Shown here: positions 1-4,406 of the stretch, piece by piece
How the letters are laid out: each line of letters begins with the position of its first letter
How positions within the stretch are numbered: position 1 is the first letter of the stretch
Translations under genes and position numbers: made by a program
NCBI GenBank assembly: GCA_024226105.1
Contig: JAAELZ010000721.1
Location: 1 to 5,478, forward strand
Direction: 5' to 3'
Length of the DNA: 5,478 nt
Source: Pseudomonadota bacterium
GTDB lineage: Bacteria > Pseudomonadota > Gammaproteobacteria > Arenicellales > Poriferihabitantaceae
Notes under the pieces: model-generated
The model's input: only the letters and a program-made list of their open reading frames with translations
Databases searched by the model: none
Told to the model about the DNA's origin: nothing

Positions 1-9
1 CGGACGGAT

Positions 10-492
10 CTACGAGTGGTTCATTTTCATCACGCGTTGCTTTTCGATATTCCATTCGCGGCGTTTGATGGTTTCTCGTTTGTCGTGCAGTTTTTTACCC
101 TTGCCCAGGGCGATATTGCATTTGACCTTGCCGCGCTTCCAGAACAGGCTGAGCGGGACCATGGTATAACCTTTACGGTCAACTGAGCCGATCAGGTGAT
201 GAATTTCCTTTTTATTAAGCAGCAGTTTGCGGCTTCGAATCGGGTCGGCTACAGCGTGTGAAGAAGCCTGAATCAAGGGCGTAATATGCGCGCCGAACAG
301 GAATAACTCGCCGTTTTGATTGATTACGTAGGCTTCTTTGATCTGCACGCGGCCTTCGCGCAGGCTTTTGACTTCCCAGCCCTCAAGCGCGATACCCGCA
401 TCAAACTCCTCCATGATGAAATAATCATGGGTGGCTTTTTTGTTGCGCGCAATGGTCGCGGAATTCGCTTTAGGTTTTTTCTTTTTGGCCAT
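10..492 (-). CDS. smpB: SsrA-binding protein SmpB
   Basis: SmpB binds tmRNA (SsrA) and brings it to stalled ribosomes for trans-translation, which frees the ribosome and tags the unfinished protein for degradation; it acts in the cytoplasm. The 160-aa product has the family layout: a basic N-terminus (MAKKKKPK), then SATIARNKKATHDYFI, the GWEVKSLR segment of the RNA-binding beta barrel, FLFGAHITP, RSRKLLLN and GYTMVPLSLFW. The conserved basic C-terminal tail includes GKGKKLHDKRETIKRREW, the part that enters the mRNA channel. I chose the ATG whose product begins MAKKKK because it matches known SmpB N-termini. An in-frame TTG 18 nt upstream (510) would add MKYTPP and is less likely. No good Shine-Dalgarno precedes either start. 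The ssrA gene is not in the window; it could lie beyond the left edge. The gene is divergent from ratA, as in E. coli. Identity is very secure. Confidence 0.97.
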   Translation of the reverse strand: MAKKKKPKANSATIARNKKATHDYFIMEEFDAGIALEGWEVKSLREGRVQIKEAYVINQNGELFLFGAHITPLIQASSHAVADPIRSRKLLLNKKEIHHLIGSVDRKGYTMVPLSLFWKRGKVKCNIALGKGKKLHDKRETIKRREWNIEKQRVMKMNHS

Positions 493-505
493 GGGTGGAG
501 TATAT

Positions 506-535
506 TTCAAAGCATACGTCGGGTTTGGCTATAAT
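506..535 (+). promoter_or_regulatory. predicted ratA promoter
   Basis: A perfect TATAAT lies at 530-535 with a weak -35 (TTCAAA, 506-511) 18 bp upstream. Transcription would start near 541 and leave a leader of about 60 nt before the ratA ATG at 603. The perfect -10 is the main support; the -35 matches the consensus at four of six bases. It overlaps the proposed smpB promoter, so the two polymerases would compete. Confidence 0.45.
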
Positions 536-558
536 GGCGCAAAAGCTTGAAAAAACAA
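531..558 (-). promoter_or_regulatory. predicted smpB promoter
   Basis: On the minus strand TTGTTT (558-553) and CATTAT (536-531) are separated by 16 bp, a plausible sigma70 promoter giving a start near 525 and a leader of roughly 30 nt to the smpB ATG. The -10 lies on the same bases as the -10 proposed for ratA on the other strand. Prediction by eye only. Confidence 0.4.
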
Positions 559-560
559 GC
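545..560 (+). other. small hairpin at the 5' end of the ratA leader
   Basis: GCTTG (545-549) and CAAGC (556-560) are perfect complements around an A6 loop. If transcription starts near 541, this hairpin would sit at the very 5' end of the ratA mRNA, a position where hairpins often protect against decay. The same bases form the -35 region of the proposed smpB promoter, so the symmetry could also be incidental or a protein site. Confidence 0.3.
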
Positions 561-602
561 CACAGGCCCACTTCATTGTTAATCGCTAACGCTCCGTAAT
601 TT

Positions 603-1049
603 ATGTACAACATCAACCGCTCCGCGCTCGTGCCCTATTCCAGTCAAAAGATGTTTGATCTGGTGAACGATGTGGAGAACTATAAAAATTATCTTCCCTG
701 GTGCGGCGGCTCTGAGGTTATCGAAGAAAGCGAAAATACCAGCCTGGCCTCAATAACCATTGCGTTTAAAGGGGTTCATAAGTCCTTTACCACCGCCAAC
801 AAGCTAACACGCCATACGGAAATAAGGATTGCAATGGTGGATGGGCCATTCAGCAAGCTCGAGGGTATCTGGACATTCAAGGCGCTTGAAGAAAACGCCT
901 GTAAGCTTAGTGTGGATCTGGATTTTGATTTCTCCAGTCGGATTGTCGGGGCGGTGATCGGGCCGGTGTTTAAGATTATTGCCGATTCGATGATTGATTC
1001 GTTTTGCAAACGTGCGCAAGAGATTTATGGTGAGGGTTGCGGGGTTTGA
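603..1049 (+). CDS. ratA: RatA / COQ10-like START-domain protein
   Basis: The product (148 aa, full length) belongs to the RatA family of the START/Bet v1-like fold, related to mitochondrial COQ10. Family members are linked to ubiquinone binding and respiration; the E. coli protein was also reported as a toxin that blocks joining of ribosomal subunits, so its true role is debated. Visible signatures are ALVPYSSQKMFDLVNDVENY with LPWC close to the N-terminus, the VDGPFSKLEGIWTF block at about residues 79-92, and LDFDFSSRIVGAVIGPVFK followed by a C-terminal helix (MIDSFCKRAQEIY). The ATG at 603 is the only sensible start because an in-frame TAA sits at 597-599. Its ribosome binding site is weak. 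The gene is divergent from smpB, the usual gammaproteobacterial context, but the ratB (RnfH-like) partner that normally follows is missing: the next gene converges on this one with a 15-bp gap and no visible terminator. Confidence 0.93.
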   Translation: MYNINRSALVPYSSQKMFDLVNDVENYKNYLPWCGGSEVIEESENTSLASITIAFKGVHKSFTTANKLTRHTEIRIAMVDGPFSKLEGIWTFKALEENACKLSVDLDFDFSSRIVGAVIGPVFKIIADSMIDSFCKRAQEIYGEGCGV

Positions 1050-1064
1050 ATTGGTCGTGGGGCT

Positions 1065-2411
1065 TTACGGCAGGTCTATGGTGGTCAGGGGTGCATTCAC
1101 CATGGCGCCCTGCCAGGCTTTTTCACGGCTTTCTCCGTCATAACTGCTGGTCATAAGCAGCAACACAGAAGCCTCGCCAACGGCTGTAATAAGACGCGAA
1201 AGTAAATTCAGCGTCCGCTGGCCTGCGGCGTGAATATTTTCAAGCACCAGCAAAACCGGCGACACTTCAGAAGCGGTTTTGATGGAGTCTATGCACTCCT
1301 CCAGTTTATGTTCCAGTTCCTGCATATTTGAACTTTCTGCTATCGCGTTACCCGCCAGACAGCTTGAAATATGTGTGCACGATGTCGCCCCTTCCAGTTG
1401 CTTGCAGGTCCCGCCATCCGTGCTTATCATCCCCCGGCAAATCTGAAAATCCTGGAGTTCCGCCAGGGCGACAACCTGCTCTGCCAATGCCTTTTTTGCA
1501 TCCGCTGATTCGCCTCTAAGCAAAATGCTTTGTCCGCCAATGTGGTCTATGATGCCCTCAATGGCGCCTTCGGCCAGATAAAGAATGCGTTGATTACCTT
1601 TTGAGATTAACCCCAGAGACTTTCTTTTACGCTCTATTTCAGATGCTCCTTGCTTCAGTTCAGGTTCTTGTTTGTCCCAGCTTGAAAGCAATTGCGCGTG
1701 CAGAGCCCGTGTTTCCAGGCAGGGCAATACGTCGAGTTCGCTCAACAACACGCGTTCACAGCGTCGATACCAGCGCAGCGCCAGCGCGTGATTCCCCAAT
1801 GCCATGTGGGCCATCATCAAACCGCGATACGCCGATTCGCGCAGAGGATCAATCGTAAGCAACTTGACCCCAATCGGCACCGCCCGTTCAAACTTCCTGG
1901 TATCGATCAAAACCGTTAACCATTGGCATATTGCGTTGACGGCCCGCTCACGATAATAATGGCGGTGCTCGTTCAGCCAGTTTTCAAACAAATCCGCCCT
2001 GGGGTTACACCCGGCAAGGAACTCCCCTTTATATAAATGCGTTATTTCTTCACTAGCGCGCACTTCCCCTTTGGCAAGGGCCGCTTCAAAATCCAGCGCA
2101 TCTACATCAATTTTGCTGCTGTCAAACAATATTGAACTCTTCAAACTGCGCAGAGGACTGGTGTCGCCCGGCATCACTTTACGCAAACTGGCCAGCGCCT
2201 GACGCAAGCTATGGCGCGCCACATTTTCTTCGCTGTCCGGCCAGAACATAGCGGCTATTTTTTCCCTGGGATGCTCAATATCCGGATTAACCGCCAGCCA
2301 GCCGAGCAATGCCTTCACCTTGCGCGGGCCCGGGTCAATTTGATTGCCATCAACATCTGTCAGATGAAAACCACCAAACAGAGAAAGCTTAAAATTTGCA
2401 GTATTTTGCAT
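1065..2411 (-). CDS. SARP-like transcriptional regulator (winged helix + BTAD) with degenerate ATPase-like tail
   Basis: This is probably a transcription activator of the SARP/AfsR type. Residues about 7-95 form an OmpR-like winged-helix DNA-binding domain (LSLFGGFHLTDVDG, then RKVKALLGWLA, HPREKIAAMFWPDS and ARHSLRQALASLRK). Residues about 101-245 form the all-helical bacterial transcriptional activator domain (IDVDALDFEAAL, YKGEFLAG, ENWLNEHRHYYRERA, ESAYRGLMMAHMALGN, ALRWYRRCERVL). After a charged linker, residues about 273-448 resemble a STAND/AAA_16 ATPase that has decayed: the Walker A position reads GESADAKK (300-307), and the Walker B position reads LLVLEN-IH with AAG where WAD is usual (387-397). 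The protein stops at TTIDLP, where full-length relatives continue. Five cysteines lie between residues 325 and 373. The ATG at 2409-2411 gives an exact family N-terminus, though its ribosome binding site is poor. It is divergent from the 59-aa gene and convergent with ratA. The target is inferred, not shown. Confidence 0.85.
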   Translation of the reverse strand: MQNTANFKLSLFGGFHLTDVDGNQIDPGPRKVKALLGWLAVNPDIEHPREKIAAMFWPDSEENVARHSLRQALASLRKVMPGDTSPLRSLKSSILFDSSKIDVDALDFEAALAKGEVRASEEITHLYKGEFLAGCNPRADLFENWLNEHRHYYRERAVNAICQWLTVLIDTRKFERAVPIGVKLLTIDPLRESAYRGLMMAHMALGNHALALRWYRRCERVLLSELDVLPCLETRALHAQLLSSWDKQEPELKQGASEIERKRKSLGLISKGNQRILYLAEGAIEGIIDHIGGQSILLRGESADAKKALAEQVVALAELQDFQICRGMISTDGGTCKQLEGATSCTHISSCLAGNAIAESSNMQELEHKLEECIDSIKTASEVSPVLLVLENIHAAGQRTLNLLSRLITAVGEASVLLLMTSSYDGESREKAWQGAMVNAPLTTIDLP

Positions 2412-2454
2412 AATTAGTCGGTTTTTGTTTAAAAAAGCGAATTTAGGCGTTCTA

Positions 2455-2476
2455 TTTTGACGCTCTTTTGACGTTC
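2455..2476 (+). repeat. two tandem 11-bp direct repeats, candidate SARP operator
   Basis: TTTTGACGCTC (2455-2465) is followed immediately by TTTTGACGTTC (2466-2476), with one mismatch. Known SARP activators bind heptamer direct repeats with an 11-bp period in the -35 region, the last one about 8 bp before the -10. Here the second heptamer (TTTGACG, 2467-2473) ends 7 bp before a GATATT -10 at 2481. The site sits between the SARP-like gene and the 59-aa gene. The repeat is directly visible; its role as an operator is inference. Confidence 0.55.
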
Positions 2477-2486
2477 ACTGGATATT
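2457..2486 (+). promoter_or_regulatory. predicted promoter of the 59-aa peptide gene
   Basis: TTGACG (2457-2462) and GATATT (2481-2486) are 18 bp apart; the -35 is close to consensus and the -10 matches at four of six positions. The start would be near 2493, giving a leader of about 55 nt. The -35 lies inside the tandem 11-bp repeat, so an activator bound there could contact polymerase directly, as SARP proteins do. Confidence 0.4.
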
Positions 2487-2531
2487 CTTCGCTCCACGGT
2501 AAACATAGGTTTTCCAAAATTCAATTATTAC

Positions 2532-2539
2532 AGGAAAGG
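2532..2539 (+). promoter_or_regulatory. strong ribosome binding site of the 59-aa gene
   Basis: AGGAAAGG lies 8 nt before the ATG at 2548. It is the best Shine-Dalgarno sequence in the left half of the window and is a main reason for calling this short gene real. Confidence 0.75.
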
Positions 2540-2547
2540 TTAATATC

Positions 2548-2727
2548 ATGAAAAAGATGCAAGGTATCGTAGATCCAATTTCTCTGACATTCGTGCTGGT
2601 TCTAGGCATTGCAGCCGCTGGAACCGTAGCTGAAAAAAATGCCGATGAACAACAACTGGCTCAGGACACCCAGACAGAATTGAGCGCATCTGCTGAAGCA
2701 GCACATCAGTATCTGGCGGATAACTAA
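2548..2727 (+). CDS. 59-aa hydrophobic-anchor small protein, unknown function
   Basis: I do not recognise this protein. It begins MKKMQGIVDPIS, followed by a single hydrophobic stretch at about residues 12-28 (SLTFVLVLGIAAAGTVA), then a hydrophilic tail of about 30 residues rich in Ala, Gln, Asp and Glu that ends AAHQYLADN. The two lysines at the N-terminus suggest a cytoplasmic N-terminus and an outside, acidic and probably helical tail. It could be a single-pass inner-membrane peptide, or an exported one cleaved after TVA or another Ala; no lipobox is present. A glycine pair in the membrane segment (G20, G25) could aid self-association. Support for a real gene: the strong ribosome binding site, a plausible promoter, and a coherent membrane-protein pattern. 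It is divergent from the SARP-like gene and shares its 136-bp control region, so it is the obvious candidate target. No convincing intrinsic terminator follows. Confidence 0.75.
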   Translation: MKKMQGIVDPISLTFVLVLGIAAAGTVAEKNADEQQLAQDTQTELSASAEAAHQYLADN

Positions 2728-2830
2728 ACACCAGGCTGTTCTCACAGCAAAGCATATTAGGGTTTAATTATATACCATTGAGCCCTGATATTTTTCACTC
2801 AAATCAACTCATTTGAAAAAGGTTCAGAGC

Positions 2831-2847
2831 GTTAAGCCTGCCTTAAC
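2831..2847. repeat. perfect 6-bp inverted repeat over the hsp20 -35
   Basis: GTTAAG (2831-2836) and CTTAAC (2842-2847) are perfect inverted repeats with a 5-bp spacer. The right half overlaps the proposed -35 hexamer of hsp20 (2843-2848), a position suited to a repressor or activator dimer. It does not match the HrcA CIRCE element. Function is inferred from position only. Confidence 0.35.
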
Positions 2848-2870
2848 ATTAAATTGCGAAATATTATATT
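2843..2870 (+). promoter_or_regulatory. predicted hsp20 promoter, sigma70-like
   Basis: TTAACA (2843-2848) and TATATT (2865-2870) each match the sigma70 consensus at five of six positions and are 16 bp apart. Transcription would start near 2877, leaving a leader of about 90 nt. I found no good sigma32 (heat-shock) promoter upstream: a TTGAAA at 2813-2818 has no CCCAT-type -10 at the right distance. Heat control might therefore act through the leader RNA. Confidence 0.45.
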
Positions 2871-2903
2871 TTTATCTGCTCTATTTGCTTTATTAATACT
2901 TGG

Positions 2904-2963
2904 CCTCATATAAACAAGCATGTAGGGCAGATGGCCTGCCCTGAATGACTTAACTATTTGAGG
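2904..2963 (+). promoter_or_regulatory. candidate RNA thermometer in the hsp20 leader
   Basis: The leader can fold into one imperfect hairpin that hides the Shine-Dalgarno sequence. From the base up: CCUCA (2904-2908) pairs with UGAGG (2959-2963), which contains the GAGG ribosome binding site. Next come a U-U mismatch and AUA/UAU (2910-2912 with 2955-2957), then a symmetric AAC/AAC internal loop. Above it are AAG/CUU and CAU/AUG (2916-2921 with 2945-2951, A2948 bulged), a G-A mismatch and a U-G pair. The top is a 7-bp GC-rich stem, AGGGCAG/CUGCCCU (2924-2930 with 2936-2942), closed by a 5-nt loop. That makes about 22 pairs. Small heat-shock genes in many bacteria use ROSE, fourU or similar thermometers of this design. 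Folding was done by hand; neither ROSE nor fourU sequence is matched exactly. Confidence 0.6.
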
Positions 2964-2968
2964 TATAA

Positions 2969-3394
2969 ATGATGAACGTAGTTACATGGGATCCCTTTAG
3001 AGATATCAACCAGATATTTAACCGCCGTTCCGGCTATACACCGGTTGCGCAAAGCGAAGCCAAAGATTGGTCACCGCGGGTTGATATTCATGAATCGGAA
3101 AATAAATACACAGTACGCACGGAGTTGCCGGGCGTCGAAAAAGATGCCGTAAGCGTATCAATAGATGAAAACGTACTGACTATTAAAGGTACGAAACAAT
3201 TTGTCGATGCCAAAGACGGCGAACAGTGGAAACGTGTAGAGACGCAATACGGAGAATTCACCCGCAGTTTTACACTGCCGGATGAAGTCGATGTTGATCA
3301 GGTCTCTGCAGCGTACAAGAATGGCGTGCTTGAACTGAGCATACCTAAAGTGGAGCCTAAGAAGGCGAAGATGATTGATGTAAAAGTTCATTAA
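2969..3394 (+). CDS. Hsp20 / alpha-crystallin small heat-shock protein
   Basis: This is an ATP-independent holdase chaperone that binds unfolding proteins during stress and hands them to Hsp70/ClpB systems; it forms oligomers in the cytoplasm. The 141-aa product has a short N-terminal arm (VVTWDPFRDINQIFNRR) and an alpha-crystallin domain from about W33 to K126. Signatures in that domain are RVDIHESENKYTVRTELPGV, YGEFTRSFTLPDEVD and the A-x3-NGVLEL motif (residues 114-122). The C-terminal extension carries an I-x-V anchor (IDV) used in oligomer assembly. Length is normal for the class. Two ATGs stand side by side: 2969 and 2972. GAGG (2960-2963) lies 5 nt from the first and 8 nt from the second, so the second may be the true start. 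It is a single-gene unit with its own promoter and terminator; its leader is a candidate thermometer. Which Hsp20 subgroup it belongs to cannot be told here. Confidence 0.95.
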   Translation: MMNVVTWDPFRDINQIFNRRSGYTPVAQSEAKDWSPRVDIHESENKYTVRTELPGVEKDAVSVSIDENVLTIKGTKQFVDAKDGEQWKRVETQYGEFTRSFTLPDEVDVDQVSAAYKNGVLELSIPKVEPKKAKMIDVKVH

Positions 3395-3424
3395 TCTATT
3401 CTCTTCATTCTCTATGAAGTTAGG

Positions 3425-3451
3425 AAAGCCCGCTTCGGCGGGCTTTTTTTT
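3425..3451 (+). terminator. intrinsic terminator after hsp20
   Basis: AAAGCCCGC (3425-3433) pairs perfectly with GCGGGCTTT (3438-3446) around a TTCG tetraloop and runs into eight T residues (3444-3451). It sits 30 bp after the hsp20 stop and is a textbook Rho-independent terminator. Confidence 0.93.
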
Positions 3452-3610
3452 GGTTGTCATTCCTCTAAGGCTGCCCATTAATCAGGTTTTTCCCGTGCAA
3501 ACGGAGTAGCGCCCGGTTTAATTGTTGCAGAATCAAGTTATACGCTGTACAGCAAGGCATGCAGAAGATATCTAAATTTTGGAACCATAAAACCCAAATA
3601 CCGGTTGAGC
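3452..3610. other. gene-free stretch
   Basis: No supported gene, RNA or promoter is seen here. The only structure found is an 11-bp direct repeat, CGTGCAAACGG, at 3494-3504 and again at 3706-3716. The first copy includes a small CCGT/ACGG dyad. Confidence 0.4.
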
Positions 3611-3685
3611 GTCATACCCGCGCAGGTGGGTATCCAGAATACGGATAGAGGCAGGGTTATGGATTCCCGCCTGCGCGGGAATGAC
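3611..3685. repeat. 75-bp inverted-repeat element (GTCAT-CCCGCG family)
   Basis: The left arm (3611-3636, starting GTCATACCCGCGCAGG) and the right arm (3660-3685, ending CTGCGCGGGAATGAC) are inverted repeats of 26 bp with 23 matches, around a 23-bp centre. Palindromes starting GTCATTCCCGCG are common intergenic repeats in many Proteobacteria, and are probably non-autonomous mobile elements or REP-like units. No transposase is nearby. Transcribed, it would make a long stable hairpin; it has no T-tract and is not a clear terminator. Confidence 0.75.
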
Positions 3686-3713
3686 ATTTATTCCGCACAG
3701 AAATACGTGCAAA

Positions 3714-3740
3714 CGGGAAACCTGCGTACGCGGGTATGAC
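3714..3740. repeat. third, diverged arm of the same repeat
   Basis: The reverse complement of this stretch begins GTCATACCCGCG, identical to the first 12 bases of the arm at 3611, then diverges (TACGCAGG). It has the orientation of the right arm. A remnant of a second element insertion or of a tandem unit is the simplest reading. It supplies the ATG at 3736 of a possible small ORF. Confidence 0.5.
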
Positions 3741-3909
3741 GGCAGGGATAATTTTGGTCGCTATACCACTTGTGATGCGGTTCATGCCTCACCGCATCCT
3801 GCGAAAGGCCTTTAACCTGGTTGTCAGGAGGCGCATGGCGGTGGTGACCTCGCGCCATTTTAGTGTGATAATGGCCCATTCAGTAACGGCCCTAAGGTTT
3901 GAGCTATGA
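3736..3909 (+). CDS. possible 57-codon ORF overlapping sixA, doubtful
   Basis: An open frame runs from ATG 3736 to TGA 3907-3909 and overlaps the sixA ATG as ATGA, the pattern of translational coupling. The longest reading begins MTAGIILVAIPLVMRFMPHR and is basic in the middle. Shorter starts exist at 3775, 3784, 3835 and 3871; the ATG at 3835 has a perfect AGGAGG (3826-3831), but only 3 nt away, giving 24 codons. I recognise no family. The ATG at 3736 falls inside a repeat arm, which argues against the long form. A leader peptide for sixA, a gene remnant or chance are all possible; the promoter proposed for sixA would start downstream of it. Confidence 0.22.
   Translation: MTAGIILVAIPLVMRFMPHRILRKAFNLVVRRRMAVVTSRHFSVIMAHSVTALRFEL
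3774..3798. other. 8-bp stem-loop upstream of sixA
   Basis: GATGCGGT (3774-3781) and ACCGCATC (3791-3798) are perfect complements with a 9-nt loop. There is no T-tract after it, so it is not an ordinary terminator. It could be an operator dyad or part of a leader RNA. A 10-bp palindrome AAAGGCCTTT follows at 3804-3813. Confidence 0.4.
3844..3872 (+). promoter_or_regulatory. predicted sixA promoter with extended -10
   Basis: GATAAT (3867-3872) is preceded by TGT, an extended -10, and GTGACC (3844-3849) lies 17 bp upstream as a fair -35. Transcription would begin near 3879, 27 nt before the sixA ATG, with TAAGG (3893-3897) as the ribosome binding site 8 nt before the ATG. Confidence 0.5.
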
Positions 3910-4406
3910 AACGATTGATATTAATGCGCCACGCCAAATCCGATTGGAGCCAGGGCGGGCTGACAGATTTTGAACGCCCCTTAAATAAACGCGGCGTAAA
4001 CGATTCCAGCCGGATGGGGAAATGGATGGCCAATCATGTTGAGTTGCCGGAAGTTATCCTCTGCTCAAGTGCCCGTCGAACCCAGCAGACCATGCAGCTT
4101 TTACTGTTGGGGCTGATGTCTTCCGGCCTCGATACAGAAAATATAGAACAATATAATTTCGAATCAATGTATCTGGCCTCGCCCGGCACGCTCACGCAGT
4201 TAATCCATTTACACATAAACAAACACGAATCCATCATGCTGATCGGGCACAACCCCGGCATGGAAGGACTGATGCTGAATTACTGCCCGAACGCCCCGCT
4301 GACGCACAACGGCAAGCTGATGACCACGGCGAATATGGCTGTGATTGAGTTTGATGATTTACTCAACCCGACATTGATTGCCTTTCAGCGCCCGGGAGAC
4401 CTTTGA
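3906..4406 (+). CDS. sixA: SixA-type phosphohistidine phosphatase (histidine phosphatase family)
   Basis: The 166-aa product is a SixA-type member of the histidine phosphatase (phosphoglycerate mutase-like) superfamily. Such enzymes remove phosphate from phosphohistidine; E. coli SixA acts on the HPt domain of ArcB and has also been linked to the nitrogen phosphotransferase system. Key residues are visible: the RHA motif with nucleophile H9 (LMRHAKSDW), the family block DFERPLNKRG at 21-30, SSARRTQQT at 54-62, and the second catalytic histidine H115 in IGHNPGME. No signal peptide is seen, so it is cytoplasmic. The ATG has a good ribosome binding site (TAAGG). Its stop overlaps the next gene's start by 4 bp, suggesting an operon. 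No partner kinase is in the window, so the substrate is unknown; the RHAKSDW form differs from the RHG of classic members but is common in SixA-like proteins. Confidence 0.88.
   Translation: MKRLILMRHAKSDWSQGGLTDFERPLNKRGVNDSSRMGKWMANHVELPEVILCSSARRTQQTMQLLLLGLMSSGLDTENIEQYNFESMYLASPGTLTQLIHLHINKHESIMLIGHNPGMEGLMLNYCPNAPLTHNGKLMTTANMAVIEFDDLLNPTLIAFQRPGDL

Noticed and set aside
2548..2600. Type IV prepilin-like signal in the 59-aa protein
   Set aside because: A Gly precedes the hydrophobic stretch, but the needed Glu at +5 is absent and the residues after Gly do not fit.
2735..2748. GCTGT/ACAGC hairpin after the 59-aa gene as a terminator
   Set aside because: Only a 5-bp stem and no following T-tract, so not a credible intrinsic terminator.
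2546..2755. 69-codon ORF on the minus strand opposite the 59-aa gene
   Set aside because: It is antisense to the plus-strand gene that has the strong ribosome binding site and membrane-protein pattern; it has no such support.
2813..2818. Sigma32 -35 box (TTGAAA) for hsp20
   Set aside because: No CCCAT-type -10 within 13-16 bp downstream.
2901..2920. Sigma54 promoter (TGGC ... GC) before hsp20
   Set aside because: The GG to GC distance is 14 bp instead of 10, so the element fails.
3158..3478. 106-codon ORF opposite hsp20
   Set aside because: Runs antisense through the clear alpha-crystallin gene and its terminator; a shadow frame.
3611..3740. CRISPR array from the three related arms
   Set aside because: Arms are inverted relative to each other, unevenly spaced and diverged; no spacer pattern.
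3688..3879. 63-codon ORF on the minus strand
   Set aside because: Runs through a repeat arm and a hairpin, is very rich in His, and has no ribosome binding site that I can see; probably chance.
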